64,000 bases of DNA from Thiomicrorhabdus immobilis. Lineage in GTDB: Bacteria; Pseudomonadota; Gammaproteobacteria; Thiomicrospirales; Thiomicrospiraceae. The DNA lies in the NCBI RefSeq assembly GCF_021654855.1, contig NZ_AP024202.1, forward strand, positions 1 to 64,000, given 5' to 3'. Positions 20,153-27,559 of this stretch are shown in pieces. Both the position numbers and the translations under genes were made by a program. A model generated the notes under the pieces. It was not told the DNA's origin. It saw only the letters and a program-made list of their open reading frames with translations, and ran no database searches. Numbering within the stretch: position 1 is the first letter of the stretch; the number at the start of each line of letters is the position of its first letter.

Positions 20153-22981
20153 ATGACCGATTCCAATTCGCAAATTTCTTTTAACGCCGACAGCCCTTTT
20201 ATTTTAGTGGACGGTTCATCCTATTTATTTAGGGCTTTTCACGCTATGCCACCTCTTACCAATGGTAAAGGCCAGGCAACTGGGGCGATTTTTGGCGTTA
20301 TCAATATGCTGGGTAAACTGATTGAGCAGTACCAGCCTGAGAAAATGGCGGTTATTTTTGATGCCAAAGGCAAAACCTTTCGCCATGAGTTGTATGATGA
20401 ATATAAGGCGCACCGCCCACCAATGCCGGATGAACTCAGAACACAAATCGAACCGATTCATGAAATTGTCAAAGCCTTGGGGTTACCCTTATTGGTGATT
20501 GATGGTGTTGAGGCCGACGATGTGATGGGAACCTTTGCCCACCAAGCTACCGAAGCCCAACACGACACCTTGATCTCAACGGGTGATAAAGATTTAGCCC
20601 AACTGGTGAATGAACATGTCACCCTAATCAACACCATGAACGACACCCTTTCCACTCCTGAAAGCGTATTGGAAAAGTTTGGGGTTCGTCCTGAACAGAT
20701 CATCGACTACTTGGCTTTGGTCGGCGATAGTGCGGATAACATTCCAGGAATTCCCAAATGTGGCCCGAAAACCGCGGTTAAATGGCTGAACTCGTTTGGC
20801 AATATCGATAATCTAATCGCCAACGCCCCGATGATTGGGGGGAAAATTGGTGAGAACCTGCGCAATAACCTAGACCAACTTGTACTTTCTAGGGAACTGA
20901 CTACCATTAAAGTAGACTGCGATTTGCCTGTTAGCCTAGACGATATTCAAAGAAAACAACCCGATTTAGAACGTTTACAAGAGCTCTTCAAAGAGTACGA
21001 TTTACGCAACTGGTTAAACCAGGTGATGGCTGGGCACGCGCCTTTTTCAAAGTCCACAGGCGCGAAAGCCCATAGCCAAACAGTGCAGAAGAAAACCAGC
21101 AATAGCAGTGAAGAGCAAAGCCCTATAACACCGCAATCCACTCAAAATGCGCAACCATCAAATTATGAAACAGTATTTACCGAAGCGGAATTTGCAAAAT
21201 GGATGGAGCTTATCCAGCAAGCGGAACTGTTCGCCATCGATACCGAAACCACCTCGTTGAATACCATGCAAGCAAAAATCGTAGGGATTTGTTTAGCGGT
21301 TAAAGACCCAGCAAGCACCGGTAATCTAGCCTGTTATATCCCGTTGATGCATGATTATGAAGGCGCTCCACAGCAACTTGATATCGACATGGTTTTAAAT
21401 CAACTAAAACCCATCCTAGAAAACCCAAATGTCGCTAAATGCGGTCAAAATTTAAAATATGACTGGCATGTGTTACAGAACCACGGCATCGACTTAAAAG
21501 GCATGCAGTATGACACCATGCTCGAATCCTACTCGTTGAACAGCATTGCTACCCGTCACAATATGGATGATTTGGCACTCAAATACCTCAACCATCGCAC
21601 CACCCATTTTGAAGAGATTGCCGGTAAAGGTAAAAAACAGCTGACCTTTAACCAAATCGAGATTGAAACCGCGGCCCATTATGCGGCTGAAGATGCCGAC
21701 ATCACCTTGCAACTACATCAAACACTTTGGCAACAATTAGAAGCAGAACCACCACTTAAAAAGGTATTTACCGACATAGAAATGCCTTTAATGCCAGTTT
21801 TGGCTCATATGGAACGCAACGGTGTATTGTTGGATACCGACATGCTGGCGATTCAAAGTGAAGAGATCAGTAAAAAACTCACTGAACTTGAACAAAAAGC
21901 GCATTTAATCGCCGGAGAAGTCTTTAACCTCAACTCTTCTAAGCAATTACAAACCATTTTGTTTGAAAATCTAGAGCTACCCATCATCAAGAAAACCCCC
22001 AAAGGCCAACCATCTACCGCCGAGCCGGTATTGGCCGAATTAGCCGATCAAGGCCATGAGATGCCTATCCTGATTCTAGAATACCGCAGTTTGGCCAAAC
22101 TGAAGTCGACCTACACCGATTCCCTGCCCAAACAGGTAGACCCAAATACGGGTCGTGTTCATACCTCGTATATGCAAGCGGTAGCATCAACCGGACGTTT
22201 ATCCTCAACCGAGCCTAATTTACAGAACATTCCAATCCGTTCTGCAGAAGGTCGTCGAATTCGTCAGGCTTTTATAACCAGGCCTGGTTATAAAATGGTG
22301 GCGGCGGATTATTCGCAAATTGAACTGAGAATTATGGCGCACTTATCGGGTGATGCCGGACTTTTGAAGGCCTTTTCTGAAGGCAAGGACATCCACCAGG
22401 CTACAGCCGCTGAAATTTTTGGTGTTCCGTTAGAAGATGTCACCACTGAACAGCGTCGCAGCGCCAAAGCGGTGAACTTTGGTTTGATTTACGGCATGTC
22501 GGCGTTTGGTTTAGCCAAACAGTTGAATGTAGGGCGCAATCTCGCTCAAGAGTATATAGATTTGTATTTCTCACGTTATCCTGGCGTATTGCATTATATG
22601 CAAGACACCAAAGAACAGGCTAAATCGACAGGTTATGTTGAAACCTTATTAGGTCGTAGACTGTATTTGCCGGACATCAACGCCCGCAACGGCCAGTTAC
22701 GCCAATACGCTGAACGTACCGCTATCAATGCCCCTATGCAGGGAACGGCAGCCGATATCATTAAAACCGCGATGATACAAATCGAAAAATGGTTACAAAC
22801 CTGTGGTTTTGATATCCAAATGCTCATGCAAGTGCACGATGAATTGGTGTTTGAAGTCGCTGAAGACCAATTAGATGCCGTAAAACCCGAAATTAAACGC
22901 TTAATGGAATCGGCTCTTGAATTGAAAGTGCCGTTGATTGTTGAAATCGGTGAGGGCAATAACTGGGATGAAGCCCACTAA
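20153..22981 (+). CDS. polA: DNA polymerase I
   Basis: Repair and Okazaki-fragment polymerase, 942 aa (E. coli 928). Domains: 5'-3' exonuclease (about residues 12-290: DGSSYLFRAFHA, GVEADDVMGT, GDKDLAQLV, GDSADNIPGIPKCGPKTA), a Ser/Gln/Pro-rich linker, a 3'-5' exonuclease with intact FAIDTETTSL (about 355) and AAEDADIT, and a polymerase domain with SSTEPNLQNIP, ADYSQIELRIMAHLSGD, NFGLIYGMSAFGL and the catalytic VHDELVFEV. All active-site residues look intact. Codons 706-714, just before VAADYSQ, contain a 26-bp perfect palindrome of the repeat family. Confidence 0.97.
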   Translation: MTDSNSQISFNADSPFILVDGSSYLFRAFHAMPPLTNGKGQATGAIFGVINMLGKLIEQYQPEKMAVIFDAKGKTFRHELYDEYKAHRPPMPDELRTQIEPIHEIVKALGLPLLVIDGVEADDVMGTFAHQATEAQHDTLISTGDKDLAQLVNEHVTLINTMNDTLSTPESVLEKFGVRPEQIIDYLALVGDSADNIPGIPKCGPKTAVKWLNSFGNIDNLIANAPMIGGKIGENLRNNLDQLVLSRELTTIKVDCDLPVSLDDIQRKQPDLERLQELFKEYDLRNWLNQVMAGHAPFSKSTGAKAHSQTVQKKTSNSSEEQSPITPQSTQNAQPSNYETVFTEAEFAKWMELIQQAELFAIDTETTSLNTMQAKIVGICLAVKDPASTGNLACYIPLMHDYEGAPQQLDIDMVLNQLKPILENPNVAKCGQNLKYDWHVLQNHGIDLKGMQYDTMLESYSLNSIATRHNMDDLALKYLNHRTTHFEEIAGKGKKQLTFNQIEIETAAHYAAEDADITLQLHQTLWQQLEAEPPLKKVFTDIEMPLMPVLAHMERNGVLLDTDMLAIQSEEISKKLTELEQKAHLIAGEVFNLNSSKQLQTILFENLELPIIKKTPKGQPSTAEPVLAELADQGHEMPILILEYRSLAKLKSTYTDSLPKQVDPNTGRVHTSYMQAVASTGRLSSTEPNLQNIPIRSAEGRRIRQAFITRPGYKMVAADYSQIELRIMAHLSGDAGLLKAFSEGKDIHQATAAEIFGVPLEDVTTEQRRSAKAVNFGLIYGMSAFGLAKQLNVGRNLAQEYIDLYFSRYPGVLHYMQDTKEQAKSTGYVETLLGRRLYLPDINARNGQLRQYAERTAINAPMQGTAADIIKTAMIQIEKWLQTCGFDIQMLMQVHDELVFEVAEDQLDAVKPEIKRLMESALELKVPLIVEIGEGNNWDEAH
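22270..22295. repeat. Interspersed palindrome, 26-bp copy inside polA
   Basis: Core ACCAGGCCTGGT at 22277-22288. Outer arms TTTTATA/TATAAAA bring the perfect symmetry to 26 bp, all within the polA polymerase domain and read as F-I-T-R-P-G-Y-K. A full-length extended copy in the middle of an essential gene cannot be acting as a terminator. Confidence 0.92.
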
Positions 22982-22999
22982 ACACGATACCCAAAATCC

Positions 23000-23024
23000 T
23001 TTACACAATCTTCTTTTGTGTAAA
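23000..23024. other. Hairpin downstream of polA
   Basis: 9-bp stem TTTACACAA / TTGTGTAAA with a 7-nt loop, 19 bp after the polA stop. No T-run follows on the plus strand, so termination is uncertain. The rest of the gap to 23172 holds nothing I can identify. Confidence 0.4.
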
Positions 23025-23172
23025 AACCTCTAATCATCTATGACTTAAACCTTTGGCCTTTATTTCCCTTAAGGGCCAAACATCCTAAACCTCGACTCAA
23101 CAACCCTTATCAACTTGTTCTCCCTTGGAAAAATCTATACTTTTCACTTTATGTAATTTATTTACATTTTTA

Positions 23173-23201
23173 TTGACAGTAAATGGCAAAAAATTTAATA
23201 T
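23173..23201 (+). promoter_or_regulatory. Sigma70-type promoter candidate for the Met/Gln-rich protein gene
   Basis: TTGACA at 23173-23178, 17-bp spacer, then TAATAT at 23196-23201. The start codon is about 56 bp downstream. An imperfect palindrome, AAATGTAAACGTTTAACATTT, read across 23205-23225 overlaps the expected transcription start and could be an operator. Confidence 0.5.
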
Positions 23202-23256
23202 TACAAATGTAAACGTTTAACATTTCTTATATAATAACCACAATGGAGATTTATCC

Positions 23257-23589
23257 ATGAACATGATTTCTAACAAAATTGTTTTGAAAACCGCGGTTGG
23301 CGCTACTCTTGTTGCCGCCACTTTCGCTTCTATGGCAAGCATGGCGATGGACATGACAACAATGCAAGCTCAGCAAGAGCAAGTCATGCAAACACAAGGT
23401 AAAGTAGAAGCGATGACGCAGTCTATGGAAAAAATGCAGACCATGACACAAAACATGGAGAGAACCCAAGCGATGGTGCAAACAACCCAACAACTTAGGG
23501 TTCAGGAACAAGCACGCTTACATCAGCAAGATCAGGTTGAGCAAACTGAAACGACAACCGCAGATGCCGAAGCGACCGTGGTAAATTAA
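23257..23589 (+). CDS. Small secreted Met/Gln-rich protein, unknown
   Basis: 110 aa, not recognised. Seen: a signal-like N-terminus (about residues 1-31, ending SMASMAM) followed by a low-complexity part built from Met, Gln and Thr, for example MTTMQAQQEQVMQTQGK and MEKMQTMTQNMERTQAMVQT. The heptad-like spacing suggests a long amphipathic helix or coiled coil, and there are no cysteines. Met-rich periplasmic proteins often bind copper or silver, but that is a guess here. It has its own promoter and ribosome site (GGAG, 10 nt upstream) and heads a four-gene plus-strand group of envelope or uncharacterised proteins. Confidence 0.6.
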   Translation: MNMISNKIVLKTAVGATLVAATFASMASMAMDMTTMQAQQEQVMQTQGKVEAMTQSMEKMQTMTQNMERTQAMVQTTQQLRVQEQARLHQQDQVEQTETTTADAEATVVN

Positions 23590-23657
23590 TTTTTACTGCT
23601 GGACAAAGTGGCATGACACTAAATGCCACGATTTATTAAACTTAATTAAGATACAAA

Positions 23658-24377
23658 ATGAATCACTCAATTTTTAAAATTATTTTGCTACCGGTTCTAA
23701 TCCTGTTATTTGGAATGGTCGCTTTGAACTCAATCGCCCAAGCAGATGAGAACACTAAACTCACTACCGGCTTATTTTATATAGACGGGCAAAGTGACAC
23801 CATCAATAGTGACAATGTCACATCGGTTTCGGTTCCATTAATGCTTTCCATCAAAAAGGATGAACTCTCTTTTGGTGTTTCGATGGCTTATTTATCGGTT
23901 AAAAGCGGTTCATTCAAAGAAAGCGGTTTGGGCGATACTTCTGTAAGCATTGGTTATGATTTAAACGACCAGTTTACTTTTAAATTAAAACAGAAGTTTG
24001 CCACTGGTGATGCCGATAAAGGTTTAAGCACAGGAAAAGATGACTCCTCTTTTCAGTTAGATTATTTTGCAAGCTTAGGAAACCAAAGCTCGATTTTTAC
24101 AACATTAGGGTATAAATATGTCGGTAAGGTTGAAGGCTGGAATATGCAAGATAGCATCTATGCGTCTGTGGGTACCGGTTATGTCTATAACAATAAAACC
24201 AGTATCGGTATCAGTTTAGATTATCGTGAAAGTATTTTTAAAAATTTAGACGATCAATTAGGTTTTGCGGCTTTTGTTAGTAAGCCTTTAAATTCAACTT
24301 ATAGCTTAACCGGCTTTGCTGGTTATGATGTCACCTCAACCAGTAGCATCGGTGTAAGCTTAACAACCAAATTTTAA
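23658..24377 (+). CDS. Outer-membrane beta-barrel protein, unknown
   Basis: 239 aa with a signal peptide (MNHSIFKIILLPVLILLFGM, cleavage near AQA), then strands alternating polar and hydrophobic residues: LTTGLFYIDGQSDT, SVSIGYDLNDQFTFKL, SVGTGYVYNNKTSIGISLDY, ending SIGVSLTTKF with a terminal Phe. The overall form resembles transporter-like or DUF3187-like barrels, but I cannot assign a family. The next gene starts 11 bp after its stop, so they share an operon. Confidence 0.65.
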   Translation: MNHSIFKIILLPVLILLFGMVALNSIAQADENTKLTTGLFYIDGQSDTINSDNVTSVSVPLMLSIKKDELSFGVSMAYLSVKSGSFKESGLGDTSVSIGYDLNDQFTFKLKQKFATGDADKGLSTGKDDSSFQLDYFASLGNQSSIFTTLGYKYVGKVEGWNMQDSIYASVGTGYVYNNKTSIGISLDYRESIFKNLDDQLGFAAFVSKPLNSTYSLTGFAGYDVTSTSSIGVSLTTKF

Positions 24378-24388
24378 AGTTTAGAAAT

Positions 24389-25246
24389 ATGACTCAAGAA
24401 ACCGTAACTTCAGTAAAAGAAAAAGCTCTGGCCAAAGCATTAAGTACGATGCTTAGGCCTTTAGTGCGTTTATTAATCCATCAAGATATTACCTATATCG
24501 GCTTACTGAATTTGCTAAAACGAACCTATGTCGAAGTGGCTGAGGAATCGTTTACGATTGAGAGCAAAAAACTCACAGACAGTCGTATCAGTCTATTAAC
24601 CGGCATTCATCGTGGTGACGTTAAGCGTATTCGCACTGAAAACCTGAATCAACCGACTGAAAAAGAGTTGAAAGCAAGCCTGAGTTCTCAACTTATGTCT
24701 ATCTGGATGGGTCATCAAGGTTATATTGATGTGAATGGTGAGCCTCTGGCTCTGTTCCGCTATCAGCAGGACGGTAGCCCATCGTTTGAAGAACTGGTGT
24801 TCTCAGTATCTAAAGACAAACACCCGCGTTCGATATTGGACGAATGGTTAAGCCAAAATTTGGTGGAATTAACCACCGAAGATAAACAGGAAAAAGTTCA
24901 GCTTAAAAAAGCGAGCTATATTCCAGAAGAGGACTTTGAAGAAAAACTCTTCTTTGCCGGTAAAAACATCGGAAGCCATCTGACCACCGTTGCACACAAC
25001 TTGGAAAACCAAATTCCCGCTATGTTTGATAGAGCGGTTTATTATTCGGGTTTAACCGAAGAGTCGATTCAGAAATTGGAAACGCTTTCCAATGAAAAAA
25101 TGATGGCGGTTCTAACCGAATTAAACCAAGTGGCAAGTCAGCTTCAAGAACAAGACAAAAACGCTGAGCATGCACAACATGAGATGCATGTGGGGGCATA
25201 TTTTTGCCAAACCTTGACAAAAAAACCTTCTGGTTCTGAAGATTAG
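24389..25246 (+). CDS. DUF6502-family protein
   Basis: 285 aa, soluble, with no signal peptide. The N-terminal region LAKALSTMLRPLVRLLIHQDITY followed by LLNLLKRTYVEVAEESF and SRISLLTGIHRGDVKRI fits the DUF6502 pattern as I remember it, including a likely helix-turn-helix (residues 63-80). A regulatory role is possible but unproven. It is tightly spaced with the barrel gene upstream (11 bp) and the DUF5666 lipoprotein gene downstream (11 bp). DUF6502/DUF5666 pairs recur in proteobacteria, which suggests they function together. Confidence 0.75.
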   Translation: MTQETVTSVKEKALAKALSTMLRPLVRLLIHQDITYIGLLNLLKRTYVEVAEESFTIESKKLTDSRISLLTGIHRGDVKRIRTENLNQPTEKELKASLSSQLMSIWMGHQGYIDVNGEPLALFRYQQDGSPSFEELVFSVSKDKHPRSILDEWLSQNLVELTTEDKQEKVQLKKASYIPEEDFEEKLFFAGKNIGSHLTTVAHNLENQIPAMFDRAVYYSGLTEESIQKLETLSNEKMMAVLTELNQVASQLQEQDKNAEHAQHEMHVGAYFCQTLTKKPSGSED

Positions 25247-25257
25247 GACAACACCCA

Positions 25258-26340
25258 ATGTTGAGTTTACTACAACCATCAAGCCGCTTGATGACACAAC
25301 TATTTAAAAACGGGCTGACCATTTTGCTGTTAGCCATGACGGTTTCAGCCTGCCAGTTGTTACCTACAGAACCCAGCAAACCTGCTGAAACCAAAATGGC
25401 CAGTAATTCCGGTTTTGGTGGAACAGGTAAATCACCTGTAGATGAAACTCAGATTGCCACTAAATCCGGATTTGGAGGCACGGGTAATGTCGCATCTACT
25501 TCAGGTTTTGGAGGTACAGGCATTATTGGAACCATCACCGAATTTGGTAGCATCTGGGTCAATGGTGTAGAGATTGAATACGATAGCGATGTCAAAATCA
25601 GTTCAAACGTCTCTGATCAAGAAACATTACAACTCGGTCAGCAGGTGGTGGTGGAAACAGAAACGGATAAAGCCCTACCGTGGACGAAAAATATTTATGT
25701 TTTCTATCCAATTGCAGGAAAAATCGAAGACGTTAAAGCCAACCAAATCATGGTTGATGGCAAGCTGATCTATTTAAACAATCAGACTCAATTGAGTGAA
25801 GGTGTTGAGCTTAAAACAGGTCATTTTGTAGCCATTAGTGGTTATCCAGATAATAACGATAACTGGGTTGCCACTCGAATCAGCAGCAACCCTAAAGCGG
25901 TGCATATTTATCAATTGGCGCCGGATGTGTCCTTTTCCGACAAGGTACAACATTTATTGATTGAAATCAGTAAACCGCAATTATCTGCCTTGAACCAATC
26001 ATTTAAAGGTCTGCCGATTGCGATTATTGAAACACCTGGTAAGACTGAAACCAGCCAAAAATATCTGCTAAAAGCCGATATCAAGAAAGGTGAGATTACT
26101 CAATATCACCTGCTTAAACATAAAGCCGCTGCGGAAGAGCTCAAAAAACAGTCCTTACTTGAAAGTAGCCAGGCGGCCAAAAAAAAAATGAATGACTTTA
26201 AGGAGATGCATGAGATGCAAAAAAAGCAACGAGATATCCTGCAGAACCAAGTAGAGCAAGCACGGCAAATACAAGAACTGAAAGCGCAATTTGATAATAT
26301 CAACGAGATTAAAAACAATATGTTCAATAACGCCAGATAA
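25258..26340 (+). CDS. DUF5666-type lipoprotein with SGFGGTG repeats
   Basis: 360 aa. A hydrophobic leader ends in the lipobox VSAC, so it is probably lipid-anchored; an in-frame ATG at residue 12 is an alternative start. Three copies of SGFGGTG occur between about residues 48 and 85, followed by GTITEFGSIWVNGVEIEYD, the opening of a DUF5666 OB-like domain, and a second related segment. The last 75 residues form a Lys/Gln/Glu-rich coiled coil. Codons for A-A-K-K-K contain ten consecutive A, a slippage-prone tract. Function unknown; it closes the 23.2-26.3 kb cluster. Confidence 0.75.
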   Translation: MLSLLQPSSRLMTQLFKNGLTILLLAMTVSACQLLPTEPSKPAETKMASNSGFGGTGKSPVDETQIATKSGFGGTGNVASTSGFGGTGIIGTITEFGSIWVNGVEIEYDSDVKISSNVSDQETLQLGQQVVVETETDKALPWTKNIYVFYPIAGKIEDVKANQIMVDGKLIYLNNQTQLSEGVELKTGHFVAISGYPDNNDNWVATRISSNPKAVHIYQLAPDVSFSDKVQHLLIEISKPQLSALNQSFKGLPIAIIETPGKTETSQKYLLKADIKKGEITQYHLLKHKAAAEELKKQSLLESSQAAKKKMNDFKEMHEMQKKQRDILQNQVEQARQIQELKAQFDNINEIKNNMFNNAR

Positions 26341-26349
26341 GCTTGTTAT

Positions 26350-26373
26350 AAAGCCACCAGGCCTGGTGGCTTT
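26350..26373. repeat. Interspersed palindrome, 24-bp copy between the DUF5666 gene and engB
   Basis: Core ACCAGGCCTGGT at 26356-26367, arms AAAGCC/GGCTTT, 24 bp perfect, starting 9 bp after the stop codon and followed by TTTTC. It looks like a bidirectional terminator between convergent genes. Confidence 0.92.
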
Positions 26374-26409
26374 TCTGGCTATAGAGTTCTGTAAAATATC
26401 TAAAAACCA

Positions 26410-26441
26410 AAAAGCCGCTTAAACATGAGTTTAGCGGCTTT
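26410..26441. terminator. Second terminator between convergent DUF5666 and engB genes
   Basis: Stem AAAGCCGCT(T)AAAC / GTTTAGCGGCTTT with one bulged base and a short ATGA-like loop, flanked by A on one side and T on the other. It can serve engB on the minus strand and backs up the palindrome at 26350. Confidence 0.7.
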
Positions 26442-26495
26442 GTCATTTGGTAAACCCGATAGCAGACCCCGTCTGATTTAACGGATTCTCTAAAC

Positions 26496-27194
26496 TTAGT
26501 TAAATCGGCGAATGTTGCCTTTTGTTTTAGGCTTCTTACTACCTGGTCGAATTTTTTTGCTATCAACCGGTTCTTTTTTCTCTTTTGGTGGACGTTCATA
26601 CTCCATCCACTCATCCAGTTTATTCCAGACCTCATTCAAGCCATCACGCTTCAAAGAAGAGAACAGCTGTGCGGTGGCGTGCGGATACTGCTCCTTGAGC
26701 AATTGTTTTAATTTCAACAACTCGGCTTTAGCTGGTCCTTTTTTTAGCTTGTCCGATTTGGTTAACAACACATGCACCGGTAAACCAATGGCTTTTGTCC
26801 AATCCAACATAATCAAATCGATTTCAGTCGGTGGTATACGTGAATCCATTAACAAGATTAACCCTTTTAAAGACTCCCTCTTTTCAATATAGGTGGTTAA
26901 ACCGGCTTCCCAAGCGCGTTTCACCTTAACATTCACCTTGGCGAAACCGTAACCCGGTAGATCCACTAAAGCGCGAGTGTCATCAACCGTAAAAAAGTTG
27001 ATTAGTTGCGTTCTACCTGGGGTTTTACTGGTACGGGCAAGTGTTCTTTGTGAGGTGATGACATTCAATGCACTCGATTTACCTGCATTGGAGCGTCCTG
27101 CAAAAGCGACTTCATGAGTCAGCTCATCTGGACATAAATCAATCGTTGGCACACTTTTTAGATAAGTCGCTTTTTGGTAAAGAGGATGTTGCAT
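26496..27194 (-). CDS. engB: Ribosome biogenesis GTPase EngB (YihA/YsxC)
   Basis: Essential GTPase for assembly of the large ribosomal subunit. At 232 aa it is slightly longer than E. coli YihA (210) because of a basic C-terminal tail (PPKEKKEPVDSKKIRPGSKK). Seen: G1 FAGRSNAGKSS (about residues 31-41), G2 TSKTPGRTQ, G3 VDLPGYGFA, G4 LTKSDKL and G5 FSSLKRDG. It is monocistronic. Its start codon ends 365 bp from the divergent resB gene. Confidence 0.95.
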   Translation of the reverse strand: MQHPLYQKATYLKSVPTIDLCPDELTHEVAFAGRSNAGKSSALNVITSQRTLARTSKTPGRTQLINFFTVDDTRALVDLPGYGFAKVNVKVKRAWEAGLTTYIEKRESLKGLILLMDSRIPPTEIDLIMLDWTKAIGLPVHVLLTKSDKLKKGPAKAELLKLKQLLKEQYPHATAQLFSSLKRDGLNEVWNKLDEWMEYERPPKEKKEPVDSKKIRPGSKKPKTKGNIRRFN

Positions 27195-27559
27195 AGTCTT
27201 AAATTTAAATCCGTTAATTTTATAGGTTGGTTTTTTTAATTAGGTATCACCAAAAACCGATTGAAACCGCTTAAAACCCCTGTTTAAACTGGCTAAGATT
27301 TATTGAAAAACAATCAGAAAAGTTATAAGCAAATCAGTATCAAATTGATATTTTAATACTTTATCAATGATTTACATAAGTATATACTCTATCCTATTTT
27401 TTAACGAATTCTAATCTGGTTAAACATAAAACCGATTGCGCTAAAACCCTTTAAAAAACAAGGTTTAAACGCAATATGAAAATTTTTTCTTTATAAAACA
27501 GTGGCCTATATTTTTGTGCCTTTATAAAACAACCAGAGAATAATAACTAAATTGATACT
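27195..27559. other. AT-rich intergenic region upstream of resB
   Basis: No gene seen. It contains a 13-bp palindrome TATCAAATTGATA at 27338-27350, an imperfect hairpin at 27435-27475 with outer arms ATTGCG/CGCAAT and inner AAACC/GGTTT, and a direct repeat CTTTATAAAACA at about 27489 and 27520. These probably hold the divergent engB and resB promoters and a regulatory site. Confidence 0.4.
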
